From Posidonia oceanica (lineage: Eukaryota; Streptophyta; Magnoliopsida; Alismatales; Posidoniaceae): a DNA stretch of 64,000 nt. The stretch's first letter is position 1. Each line of letters starts with the position of its first letter. A program made the position numbers and the translations under genes. The notes beneath the pieces were generated by a model that worked only from the letters and a program-made list of their open reading frames with translations, did not search any database and had not been told where the DNA came from. Location of the stretch: contig JAZBRS010000049.1 in the NCBI GenBank assembly GCA_037176725.1, positions 33,968,001 to 34,032,000 on the forward strand. The letters run 5' to 3'. Shown here piece after piece: positions 40,290 through 50,539 of the stretch.

Positions 40290-40718
40290 TCACCTCTGCT
40301 CTGCTTCTTGGCCTGGTATGTCTCTCGCTATTTTGATGATTTTCCCATCGTGTGGGAATTTCAGGCATTGGTGCTGAGGAGATGATACTCCTTTTAAATT
40401 GTCTAGCCATTGTCTCCCCAGGATGATCTGATATGGGACATTGATGTCTATGACGATTAGTTGGGTTAGAACCTGAGCTGGTCCTATCCCTATCTTTGTG
40501 GTCCACTTGCCATGCACTTTTCTTTTGCTGTCATCATACCCGACAATCGTCATATCAATGGGGGTTAAGGAGGCCTCATTCACGCCCAAGGCTCGTATTG
40601 TATTCAACGAGCAAATGTTCATTGATGCACCAGTATCTATGAGCACTTCAGAAATTAAGTGATTGTTTATAGAAATGGTTACATTCAATGGAGCTTTTCT
40701 CCTCTCTATTGGTGCCAA
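40290..40718 (-). CDS. pol: Protease 2 (canonical position) of element C
   Basis: Retropepsin-like: active site VLIDTGASMNICSL, C-terminal QIILGRQWLDNL. Preceded at about 40890-40830 by ARISIYDLINSS, the linker that normally comes before the protease, so this is probably the orthologue of the protease in A and E. 142 codons open; upstream continuity is broken by TAG codons. Confidence 0.8.
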   Translation of the reverse strand: MAPIERRKAPLNVTISINNHLISEVLIDTGASMNICSLNTIRALGVNEASLTPIDMTIVGYDDSKRKVHGKWTTKIGIGPAQVLTQLIVIDINVPYQIILGRQWLDNLKGVSSPQHQCLKFPHDGKIIKIARDIPGQEAEQR

Positions 40719-40885
40719 CTCGCTATCAGCAAAGGTAATGATTGGCTCTACAAAGGCTGCTGTAGTTATGATATGGAGTTCCTCTGCTGCATGTTTGGGG
40801 CAACTTGGGCCTTTTCTAGCACTTCTAGCAGAGTTTTCTAGTGTTGATTTGAGCTATTTATGAGGTCATAGATCGAGATCCTGGC

Positions 40886-41725
40886 CTACGTCTTCTTTAA
40901 TTGCTCTAGGATGTCATATTCTACCGACCCGGGTCCTACTTCAGGTCTGATCGGCTCTGTTTGCTCTGTTGGTGGTACGATTCGATTTGACAGCCTCCCT
41001 CCTCTGGTGATGGGCGCAGCAGCCTCATTTCCTTTGGATATTCCCCTCTTGAGCAACCAGGCGAAGATGGACTCCCTTCGTATAGATCCGCCAAGCTTTG
41101 GTGGCTTTGTGGCCCTAGCTTGCTGCCTTGTTGGCACTTGAAAGATTGGGGATGATGGAGTAGTAGTGCTCCGGAGTACTGAAGTGCTGAGGGCCGGCAA
41201 TTGACTTGATGGTGGCCTTACTGCTCTGAAGATTGAGGAGATTGGTGGCGACAGCGACTTGGGATCCCATAGCGGTGATTTTCTCCATGGCAAACATTGT
41301 GACTCCTCTTCCCGAAGGGTTGCAATTTGTGGCTCTGGCATTTTGAATGTGCATAGAATCCCCGGTCGATTGGCTAGAATGCTAACGACCGCTCCTTGGT
41401 ATTTGAATTTTAGCATTTGATGAACCGAAGATGCTACAGCCCCGACCTCCGCTAGCCAAGACCTCCCTAGGATGAGTGGCTCCAAGACTTCCTCCTTCAT
41501 AATGATCACCGAAGTGATACTGGTCAAAGGACCGACTGTGATTTCCATGGGTATTGTCCCTAGTGCCAATTTCTCTTTCTGATCAAACCCAGTGCACATA
41601 AATGGAGTTCTATCTAGCTCGCCCTCATTTAGTCCTAAGCTTCGGAGTGTGGAGAGAGAACTGAGGCTTTGGCTTGCTCCAGTGTCGACCAATACTCCTT
41701 GCAGCACATTATCATTGATGCCCAC
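40886..41725 (-). CDS. pol: Protease 1 (additional retropepsin-like domain) of element C
   Basis: Second, upstream aspartic-protease-like domain: VLVDTGASQSLSSLSTLRSLG and EPLILGRSWLAEVG, spaced as in a full retropepsin. It follows gag directly and is followed by about 150 Pro/Ser-rich residues, then the ARISIYDLI linker and protease 2. Similarity with protease 2 (DTGAS, LxTxRxLG, LILGRxWL) suggests duplication or acquisition of a related domain. Catalytic Asp-Thr-Gly is intact. Confidence 0.75.
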   Translation of the reverse strand: MGINDNVLQGVLVDTGASQSLSSLSTLRSLGLNEGELDRTPFMCTGFDQKEKLALGTIPMEITVGPLTSITSVIIMKEEVLEPLILGRSWLAEVGAVASSVHQMLKFKYQGAVVSILANRPGILCTFKMPEPQIATLREEESQCLPWRKSPLWDPKSLSPPISSIFRAVRPPSSQLPALSTSVLRSTTTPSSPIFQVPTRQQARATKPPKLGGSIRRESIFAWLLKRGISKGNEAAAPITRGGRLSNRIVPPTEQTEPIRPEVGPGSVEYDILEQLKKT

Positions 41726-41931
41726 TGTGATGACAAGTGGTACCTCTAGCTTATGTGGGGGCGGAAGCTCTGAATCTTTGAAGACTATATTTTTTCCTGT
41801 TCAAATTGCTGATTGGCTTTTTGAACTTGGCTTTCTTCCTCTATGTCTTCTTGTGGTTCCTCCACTACTGCTGTGAGGTTGAACTGGCTAAGGAGCTCCT
41901 TCACTGTTAGTCCCTCATCTGCCTCACTGTC

Positions 41932-43005
41932 TCAATCATCATCCGAGATTATTCCCCACTGCTCAGCTTGACTGTCCCAGTCCTCTTCTAGTATGACATG
42001 GTTGTCCCAGTCCTTTGATGTTAGCGGATTAGGGAGCTGCTCGTCTTGGAATGCCATGACTTGGTGCTTGGGGAGAGGGTCGCTGTAGACCTGTTGAGAC
42101 GTCCCTGTCTGCTTTCTTTGTTTGGCTCTTTTGACCAGGACATCCCATTCAAACACATCTGCCTCTACCATGTCATAGACTATGTCCCTGAAAGTCCAGC
42201 AGTCATTGATGTTGTGACCATGCATTCTATGGAACGGGCAGTATTTGCTTCGGTCACAATTCGGCAATTCAGGCCTAGCTGGCGGGAATTCGACTGCTTT
42301 TGCTTCCTCTAGTTCTATGAACATATCTGCTAGTGTGACTGGTAGAGGAGGGTAATGGTCTCTTCTTCCCTTTTTGCATGGCAATGGAGGGGGAACATTG
42401 TGATAACCGCTCCCATTCCCAGTGCTGTTGGGGGGATTTCTATTGTTGGCCTGGCCATTTTGATTACCCCTAGTCCATTGCTGCTGGGGAGCATTCCACT
42501 TAAGGCAGATTTGTTGCTGAGGGGGAGGGTTATTCCATGCCTGCTGCTGCTGAGGAGGGAGGCTCCATGCTTGTTGTTGCTGAGGAGGAGGGTGGCTCCA
42601 TGTTGGCTGTTGCTGAGGAGGAGGGTGGCTCCAAGTTGGCTGTTGCTGAGGAGGAGGGTGGCTCCATGTTGGCTGCTGTGAAGCTAGTATAGTCCTTTGT
42701 TCAAACGGCCTGGGTGTGGGGCTCATCTTGTTGACGACTCCGGTCACTCCCTCTATCACCTGTGCTTTTCGGTTCTTCTTTGGCTCCTCCATGAATTCAT
42801 GCAGATTTTCTTTAACAGAGGCCGCCACTTCATACAAAGCTGTTACATTGGGACAATAGGCATTTACTAGCCCCTTCTTCATTGGTCCAGTGGTGTTTGT
42901 AATGAGGGTCTGGACCACTTGTCTCTTCGGAATGGTCAGCCTTGATCTGGCCGCCATTTCTCGCCATCTGTTGGCAAATGTTACCCAGCTTTCGCCTTGC
43001 TTCAT
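41932..43005 (-). pseudogene. gag: Gag C-terminal half of element C
   Basis: Starts in the capsid-like region (GESWVTFANRWREMAARS) and carries a Gln/Pro/Trp repeat (QQPTWSHPPPQ, at least three near-identical copies, about 42550-42680). It ends with a Cys-His motif CPFHRMHGHNINDC (about 42190-42230). It is separated from the N-terminal half by a 1-nt frameshift at about 43045. Stop TGA at 41932. Confidence 0.8.
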
Positions 43006-43016
43006 GACCTCCTTGC

Positions 43017-43976
43017 TTAGGTCATGGAAGGTTGGCTTGGGGTCATCTTGTGCTGGTATTTTGTGAGGAAGCTCTCTCTGATTTTATCAAAGCTGCTGAG
43101 GTCTTCCTTGGAGAGAGTGAGAAACCAATCCATGGGCTCTCCCTCGAGTGAGTAGAAGAACAGGTGTACCACAAGCCCCAAATCATGAAAGTAGGGGACT
43201 GACTCCATTTGGAACCGCACTAGGTGACTGAGTGGATTAGTGGTTCCGTTGAACTTGGGAGTCTTCGGGTACTTGAAGCCTGGAGGTAATCTGAACGGGG
43301 GAAACCGGCTCATGTCGAAGTTCGCCGGAGCCTGGGTATGTACCCCTAATGCACTGAGCATTTTTCTCATCTCATCCAAATTTGTTATCCCGGCTGATGG
43401 GGTCAGGACATGTGAATTGAAGGACGGATGGTTCTGCTGCTGATGGAGGTAGCTGTTGCAGAAGTGCTGAGGTGCGACCTGCTCGTATTGCGGGGGAGAT
43501 GCCTGGTGATGGTGATGATCTGGCCGAGGCTGATTGCCTGCCATAGGTGGTTGGAGATGTCTTAGATAGACTCCTTCCTTGTATTCGCCATGTGGCATGT
43601 AACTGTGTTCCTGAATCAAGGGGTTGGCCCTTGAGTTATAAGCTCCGTTGAGCGTTGTGCCCTAACATTGGTGGTTTGTGTCCGGCGGTGGGTTGCCATT
43701 TTGTCCCTAGTATAGATCTTCAGGGGTATGGTCCGCAACTGGCCTTCATTGTCCTTCACCGAGATGGGGTGGCTGCTGGAGGTTGTTCAGACATGGCCTC
43801 GATGGGGCTGATGTCTCTTCGTTTAAGAATTGATACATGGCTGTGTACTGGATTGAGTCCGGATCTAAGGCTTCTCCGGTGATTGGGTGGTAGATTGTGG
43901 GCTCCTCTCCCGAGGTACTTGCTGAGTCTGACCTCTCTCTTTCTGGCTGCTCAGCTTCATGGATTTGGTTCATCAT
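43017..43976 (-). pseudogene. gag: Gag N-terminal half of element C
   Basis: Frame from ATG 43976 with the capsid-like block FKYPKTPKFNGTTNPLSHL and EGEPMDWFLTLSKEDL, as in plant Ty3/gypsy gag. In-frame stops include TGA at 43746-43748. It is followed by the frameshifted second half. Confidence 0.75.
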
Positions 43977-44013
43977 TGCTGCAGCTTTTGTTAATGAGAA
44001 TTGGCTTCAGGGC

Positions 44014-44070
44014 GTAATACGCCTCAGAGTAAGGCGTATAATGTTGAACGTAGTATTTCAGGTGTAAAAC
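44014..44070. repeat. Dyad module (C series), 57 bp, just upstream of gag
   Basis: Arms gtaatacgc / gcgtataat | gttgaacgt / gtgtaaaac. Degenerate but in the same 28-29 bp format. Confidence 0.65.
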
Positions 44071-44424
44071 ACCCTTAACAGTATTCCTCTAATTTTCTCC
44101 TATCTTTTCCTTTCTCACCTTTTTCTCTTTTTTTCTGTTTTTTTTTCTTTCTGCTCTTTTTTTTTTAATTTTTTTTCCTCTCTTTTTTTATATGATTTTT
44201 CCTTTTCTTTTTCTTTTTTTGTTTTGGCCTTTCTCTTTTTTTTCTTTTTGAAGGATTTACAAGTGCAAAGAAAAAGAAATTACAAGAACTTGGAAACTTT
44301 AATACAGATTCCAAAAAAAAGTAAAAATAAAACAGAACTGTCACTGTTATGGGTTTTTTCCACTGTCTTCTCCTGCCAAACAAATCACAAAGGAGCTAAA
44401 AGATAACAGCCACACAAAGAATGC

Positions 44425-44480
44425 GTTAGACGCGGAACATGCTGTGTATAACGTTATACGCAGGGATCTTAGCGGCTAAC
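44425..44480. repeat. Dyad module (C series), 56 bp
   Basis: Arms gttagacgc / gtgtataac | gttatacgc / gcggctaac; central back-to-back arms form an almost perfect 18-bp palindrome. Confidence 0.85.
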
Positions 44481-45185
44481 GCCCTGTTTCAGAGAACTGC
44501 ACAGAAACACTTTCAAACAGCGATTTAAGGTTTTAATTTTTGTTTTCGCTTTGAGATTAGTGCTTTAAACCTGCTGTAGCTCTTCTGGGTTCCTTAAGGC
44601 TTAGGTATGGCTTTTTTTTTGGAATTTCTAGGGCTCCTCACAATATGGGTGAATATTTTTGGTACTACCCCCTACCTCAACTCCTGAGGATGCTAGGGAG
44701 AGCCCGAATACACTTAGGTCCCTACCTTGTAGAGGTAGAGCCCAGCGTACTCGGGATTGATCAGGTCGTTCACGTATCCACATACCAAACAAACAAACCA
44801 CTGAAAGGGGGAGGGAGGAATACAAGCCAAAGCTTGAGGTTCTAATTATCCTTCACAAATGGCCAAGGAAGAAGAAGGGCCCTTAGTGAAAGATAATGAC
44901 AATACAAGTACCTTTCCTAAGCCCTTTGCAACAGAGGTGCTTGGGACCTAGACAGTTACTTGTATAACCCAAGAAATGACACAAGCAATTAGTTCCCAAT
45001 GAGGGCCATGCAAGTCATATAAAAAGATTTTATTTTTTTTTTGTTATTTTTTTTGCAAAGCACCCAAAGAAACTGAAGTTCCGGTCCCTACGGCAAAGCC
45101 GATCACCTCACACCTCAGTCCTTGGGCCAGTTATGAAAAGAAAAATAAGAGAAAATTTAAAACAGAAGGTTTCTGTTCAGTGGTC

Positions 45186-45241
45186 ATTAGACGCAGATAC
45201 TGCAGCGTCTAATGTTAGACGCGCCAGATCACGCATATAAC
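45186..45241. repeat. Dyad module (C series), 56 bp
   Basis: Arms attagacgc / gcgtctaat (perfect 9/9 pairing) | gttagacgc / gcatataac. Here both arms changed together relative to the GTTGGACGC series. Confidence 0.85.
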
Positions 45242-45481
45242 GTACTGACAGAGTTTTTTTTCAGAAAAAACAGTGATTTTTACAAACCACCTCCACACCC
45301 GTGAATCCAGAGAAAAGGGGAGGTGATTTCAGTTATTTGGACGTAAGGAAAAAAATGGAAAAGGGTCACGGTGCCTCAAAACACTACGAGGAATTTCACC
45401 GCTACCTTAAAACATACGAGAAAATAAGAAACTAAAACTAAACTAAGAATGTCAATAATGAGGAAGAAGAAGGAAGAAAGG

Positions 45482-45494
45482 CTTACTTACCTTG
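45482..45494 (-). promoter_or_regulatory. Splice donor in C's leader
   Basis: Minus strand GCAAG|GTAAGTAAG about 25 nt after the PBS. Could allow a spliced subgenomic RNA; the acceptor is not identified. Confidence 0.35.
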
Positions 45495-45513
45495 CACGGG
45501 GGCACTTTTAGCT

Positions 45514-45531
45514 GTTCCACCGTGATCGCCA
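45514..45531 (-). promoter_or_regulatory. Primer binding site of element C
   Basis: Minus strand TGGCGATCACGGTGGAAC three bases after the LTR end TATCCACA. Different from the TGGCGACTC PBS of A, B and E, so a different primer tRNA is likely. Confidence 0.7.
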
Positions 45532-46334
45532 GACTGTGGATATGGGGTTTTGGGTGAGGTGAGAAGAGAGGGAGGAGGTTTGGGGAAGAAGAGGCTTCTT
45601 TTGCTCTCTTGCTCGCTCTATCTTCTCTTTCTCGGGGTCCCATTTTTGTATCCGACTCCGTCACTCCACGTGTGATGGAATCGGTGTGATCGCCACTCTC
45701 AGTTCGCTTTCGTCGGCCCTCGAGACGCCTTTGGGGAGATGTAATGTGGTTGCGGGTTCAGCTACCTTGGGACAACACCAACATTGCCCAAGGGTGCCCG
45801 TGCTTGGTGAGCTCTTTCTTCCTTCTTCCTCCTTGTATGACAAATGTTAGCAAAGCAAAATAAACAAAACAATATAAAGATGGATCAATATGTGTAGTAA
45901 CCTATCCAGAATTAGTAGAAAAGAAAATAAAGAAAGCGTAGTGAGATACGTACCCGAGGGGTTTGATCCCCCCGGTTGCAACTAATAGAGATGTATGCCT
46001 AGCTAAAACAATATATGAACTTGAAATAAAATGCTTGATTATGCTATGTAATTAAACATGTGATATCAGAAATGAAAAGAAAACAAAGGAAATAGAGTCC
46101 CCTCTATCTATGAACAAGGTGCAAACTGTGTTGACATGAAGCCAACAACGACAAAGGGACACTCAAGCTTTTCGAAGACTCTCCTTCTTTCAAAATCTCT
46201 CTTCTCTCTTTCAATTCTTAAGGACCTCACTTCTCTAAGATTTTTAATCTTAAGAGAGCATGTGAGTTTCAAAAATTCCACCACTACTTTTCTCTCTCAA
46301 AATTCCGACCCTAAACTCTGTGGGGGTACCCCTG

Positions 46335-46342
46335 CTTTTATA
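46335..46342 (-). promoter_or_regulatory. TATA box of C's LTR promoter
   Basis: Minus strand CTTCTATAAAAGCAGGGG. Start expected near 46305, giving U3 of about 620 bp. A dyad module ends 65 bp upstream. Confidence 0.65.
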
Positions 46343-46406
46343 GAAGCAGGGGAGGAACAAAAAAGGACACAAATGCCAAGTCAGTAGAGTTTCCTGTTTC
46401 AGAAGT

Positions 46407-46462
46407 GTTATACGCTGGAAAACCAGTGTATAACGTTATAAGCGAGAGTACCCGCGTATAAC
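46407..46462. repeat. Dyad module (C series), 56 bp, in U3
   Basis: Arms gttatacgc / gtgtataac | gttataagc / gcgtataac. First spacer tggaaaacca extends the stem to CGCTGG-aaaa-CCAGTG. Confidence 0.85.
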
Positions 46463-46636
46463 GACCTCCGAGGCATAACTGCCAGGATCAGAGAAGATTC
46501 TCCAATTAAGGAGTATTTAAGTGTGATTAAACTCAGCTTTGATGGCTTTGACCGGTCAACAGGTTCCAAAGAAGGCAAAAACATGATTTTTGGATTAGGC
46601 CTAATAAGGAAAACTTTGGGTTGACTGGGTTGCCAC

Positions 46637-46720
46637 GTTGGACGCTGGAAAACCAGTGGCCAATGTTAGCCGCTGGATAATCAACGGCCAACGTTGTACG
46701 TTGAGAATTCAGCGGACAAC
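46637..46720. repeat. Dyad module (C series), 84 bp (three units), in U3
   Basis: Three 28-bp units: gttggacgc / gtggccaat | gttagccgc / acggccaac | gttgtacgt / gcggacaac. Confidence 0.85.
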
Positions 46721-46931
46721 ACCCTTAATTAGTTTAACTTCCAAATTTGGTCAGGACGTGAAGGACACTCAGGTTGCCGACATTTGGGGCTTAGATAAGG
46801 ATAGCATTTTGGACTTGAGAGGAACATTTGGCTCAAGTGAGACATTCTGGATTGGGCAGAGGGCTTCTAAGAGCGACCTAATGCAAGAGACTATCCTAAC
46901 ATGAAGGGAGTGCCAAAACGGGGTATCTACA

Positions 46932-49834
46932 GTGCTCAACAGCGCTGCTAGTGTTCCGAACCGGACGAACCCTTGTTCGTAAGAACACCAGGCAGTAAGT
47001 ATCACTGCCCTAATGCAAATGCAGGCGATAAAGCAAAACTGCGAGGAAAAAACATGCAATGCAGGCGGCATACGAGGGATAAAGCAAAAGCAGGTGCGAG
47101 GCTAAAACTACGGGAAAGCGTGCAAGGCGAGGCGCGAAGCCAAAACAGGGTCCTGACAGCATGCATGGGTGTCGTAGGCATGTACCGGGACTGACGAAAT
47201 GCAAGGGGCGGTGATCAAAGCGGATTTGGCACTTAAAACGGAGGTGCAGCTTACTGCAAGTGTTGGACGCGACTATCAGCAATGTCCAAAGTTGGATGCT
47301 GGGATAGCTGGTGTCCAACACAGGCAGAAGCCAAAATGCAGACAACATGCAATGCAAACTTGGAAATAAGGATTTAATGCAATGTAAAAAACCAAGAGTA
47401 GATAGAGCATGTTGGGAAACCAAAACACAAGGCCCAGAAACTAGAAGCAAGATCAAAGCGATTTTAAAACGGGCAAAGGATGTTGGATGCTCAGAATGAC
47501 AGCGTCTAATGTTGGACGCTGAGATCTGGGGCGTCCAACAACCAAGCCATGCTTTTTGAGAAAAAATGCATGCATGTAGGCTATATGAACGCGATGTAAA
47601 TGCTGCATGAGAGTGCATGACATGTATAACATGCAAGGTAGTCAAGATAAATAACCAGAATAAGATTTGATAGCAAGATGCAAGCATGAATGAGGTTTAA
47701 GCTACTGTAGGGTGTTGGACGCTAGAACAGACAGCGTCCAATGTAGGACGCTGTAGTATCCAGCGTCCAACACTCTGGAAATAGATAGATGGCAAGATAG
47801 CATTCAAACTAGCAAGGAAACTACATAGCATGCATTCAGGTAGCTGTAAACAGACATAGGCATGGCATGTAGGCATGGATCAAACGAACATAAAAGATCA
47901 GAGCATCATGCAAGCAATTAAATGGAAGTTACTAAGCAGAAACGTAGAACGCTGGAAACAACAACGTCCAACGTAGGACGCTAAATGCTCCAGCATCCAA
48001 CACATGGAGGATGCAAACCTACCTGCAAAGGGGGAGCTCAGCTCTAAACCCTACTTAAACATGCATGCAAGCTACTGAGGACATGCCAGATCAAGAAAAA
48101 ACACTTATAGCAAGCATAAAATCCATGAGAAACAAGTATGAAAGAGTATGCATAGGAATAAAGGGGAAAAAACCCACGAAACTTAGCATACAACTTGAGA
48201 GGAGACTAGCAAGCTTAAACATGGTTGCCATAGGGGCCAGGCATCACTAAACATGCATGGATCATATATAAGTCTCAAAAATAAGCAACATGCCAGCATG
48301 GTAGCAGATGTAAGCTAGCAGATATGTAGGACGCTGGATGAACCAGCTTCCAACATTGGACGCGACTCACTCCAGCGTCCAACGCAGGCAGACAGCAGAA
48401 TGATCTAAAGCATGCAATATTGATCCAAGCAAGGATCAAAACAAGATATTAGGCATACAAAGGCATCAAGGAACATGTCAGGAAGCATATACCACAAGCT
48501 CATGAAGATGTAAACAAAGCATGGCAAGCATGGAAGCAAAATTAGAGCAAAAGAAAACAGTAACAGCTAGGTGTTGGACGCTGCACTATTGCACGTCCAA
48601 CGTTGGATGCACCAAGCTGTGCGTCCAATAAGTCGAGAACTCCTCAGCCAAAACCAATGCTCAGATCGGTGCAAAAAGCGAAACTAAGAATATAAGAAGC
48701 ATGAGCATGCAAAGAGGAACATGAGCATATGTTCAAAGCTGAAAATGGGCAGGTGGTTAGCTCCACCCACCTCCTCCTCCTTGCGGCCGGTGGCAGGAGC
48801 TATTCCGGCTAGCCATGGAGGCGTGCGTGCTCATTAGTTATCCTAGCATGCTCGTGTGTGCATGGGCTAGCTACAAGTATCGAGTGCCTACCTTGGCACG
48901 GCCTGAAGTGGCTGTTCTACTCGCGGCCGGTCGGCGCAGAAGCTTGCGGCAGGCGAACTCCGACGAGCTTGCTCGGCGTGTAGAGGGCACGAGGGAGGGA
49001 GCTGGAGGTCTGAGGGCGATCGTGGGAGTTCGCTCTTGGTCGCTCAAGCTCTCAATTCTCTTTGGAATGGGTGTGGTCTCCTGTGCAAGGGTGAGAAGGT
49101 GGCTGTTTTGTTGGGTTCATGGGTTCGTTTTCAACGGTGACAGAGGTTTTGGCAGGCAATGGTAGGCATGGCAGGGCGTGGCGAGAGTGGGGAGTCCACG
49201 AGGGATGTCAGGGAGTTAGTGTGGAAGGTCCGGATGGTCGCCGAAGTCGTTGTGGTGGCAGAGATTGGCTGGCAACGGCAGTGACCGCGGAGGTGAGCGG
49301 GAAATGAGTTGGGGCAGAAAAGAGGTGGTGGCAGGCTGTCACTCGGCCTTGGTAGCTAGTGAATGGCTTGGAGTGGTGAGTAAGTGGCCGAGGAGACCGG
49401 TAATAAGTGTGTACGGGTGGCTGAGTGGACGGGAGATGAGCCAGAGGTGGTGAAATAGCTACTGCACCTTCCAGGTCGTTGGATGCTTGTGCAGAGCACG
49501 TCCAACGTTGGATGCTAGTGCAAAGCGCGTCCAACGTTGTACGCTAGCACAGAGCGCGTCCAACGTTGGACGTTGCTCGTGCCAGCGTTCAACACACCTA
49601 GGAGGCCAAAGGCTGAAATGGGCTTGGGCCTTGGTTTAAAAAGTTTTAAAAAGGTGTGCAAAAGGCTTATGTGGGGTTTTGGGGTTTAAGTGGGGTTTTA
49701 GGGTTGGTTTAGGAATGGGATTTGGTTTTTAGGTCAGAATGGGTTAATTTGGAAAAAGAGAACCATCCTAGAGTCCAAGCAAGCTTTCTAGAGTAGTCCA
49801 CCATCTTCCAAGTAGTCAAAATGGGGTGTCAACA
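46932..49834 (-). repeat. B 5' LTR, main part, right of the C insertion
   Basis: Starts TGTTGACACCCCATTTTGAC at 49834; near-identical to 17410-20273. Ends on the left with gtgct (46932-46936), the right copy of C's target duplication. Flanked on the right by cctac (49835-49839), B's expected target duplication. Confidence 0.85.
47262..49593. repeat. Seven dyad modules in B's 5' LTR
   Basis: 47262-47319, 47482-47539, 47714-47771, 47944-48001, 48326-48383, 48573-48630 (two 29-bp units each) and 49478-49593 (four units). Positions match the 3' LTR one to one, but the sixth module has two units here and one there, and the seventh has four here and three there. Confidence 0.9.
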
Positions 49835-50539
49835 CCTACTCTTTTCATTTTTTGCTTCTTTTGCTCCCTCATAGGCATGCAGGTTTCCCCTATCCCAAAC
49901 TTAGAGGCAATGGGCACTGGCTTGAAGCTGGGGAGCTGTTTGCTAAACAGGGGTGGCTAGACCCTACGGGATTTGTAGATTTGCCAGGCGCGAACTTCGA
50001 CTCCTCTCCAAGGCAAGTTGGAGGGATGAGGTTATGCTGCACGCCTCTATCTCTAGGGCCCACTTCTGCCTTCGTCTTCTATTTGCTCTTTTCTTTTATA
50101 CCCATGCTCAGACATATATTCTTTTATAGCTCATGCTCTTGCTCACACCCTAGCATTTTATCTCCCTCGGGAGGTGCAAGTCCTAGGGGGTTTGGATATT
50201 TTACCCATTCTCACTGAGTAGTGGCTCCCTCACTAGCTAAGACATCTAAGTAGTGTCAGGTGAGGCAGGGTAGACTCCTTCCAGAGCAGGCAAGCACTTC
50301 TGATTTCATCATCGGGTCGAATGCAATGCAAGATGATTTTTTTTTTGCTTTTTTGCTTTGCTTTTGCTTCTTTTTTTGAATGGAATATGCTTGAAAAGAA
50401 AGAGATGCATGGAGATGTACAAATGCAGGGGTGCGAATGCAAGAACTAGGACAAGGAGGGATGCATGAGGATGTACAGAAGGTGGAGATGCAAAGGGGGG
50501 CAAGACAGGGATTGACAGATTTGCAAGGCGAGGGCCGAA
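49835..50539. other. 3' noncoding region of D after integrase
   Basis: Aligns with A at about 3106-3966 (e.g. ctaagacatctaagtagt, ccagagcaggcaagcactt). No gene; short poly-T near 50338. Confidence 0.7.

Larger units (their letters stand above)
43977..45513. other. 5' leader of element C
   Basis: No gene. Three dyad modules, a T-rich tract (44095-44260), a strong splice donor near the PBS and A-rich sequence. Confidence 0.65.
27729..46931 (-). mobile_element. Element C: Tat-like LTR retrotransposon with antisense extra genes, nested in B's 5' LTR
   Basis: Begins TGTAGATACCCC (minus, 46931) and ends CATATCCACA (27729). Flanks: acgct on the left and gtgct on the right; the uninterrupted B 3' LTR has gcgct there, so each copy differs from it by one transition. 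Minus-strand order: LTR, PBS, leader, gag, two proteases, G-patch, acidic linker, RT, RNase H, aRNH, integrase. Three genes on the opposite strand lie between integrase and a truncated 3' LTR. Length 19.2 kb. Confidence 0.85.
45535..46931 (-). repeat. 5' LTR of element C, 1397 bp
   Basis: TGTAGATACCCC...TATCCACA. The 3' 135 bp are repeated at 27729-27864. Contains a TATA box at 46335-46342, two dyad modules in the U3 part, and no coding frame. Confidence 0.85.
17305..49834 (-). mobile_element. Element B: Ty3/gypsy LTR retrotransposon, interrupted by C (27729-46931) and by A at its left end
   Basis: Minus-strand order: 5' LTR in two pieces (49834-46932 and 27728-27251), PBS, leader, decayed gag, pol-less 3' region, polypurine tract, and 3' LTR (20273-17305) cut off by the insertion of A. 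The two LTR copies are near-identical along about 2.9 kb, which pairs them as LTRs of one element. The joined 5' LTR (about 3.38 kb) agrees with the 3394-bp LTR of element E. B sits inside D's 3' region: A's homologous region continues across the point where B begins (49835). Confidence 0.85.
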
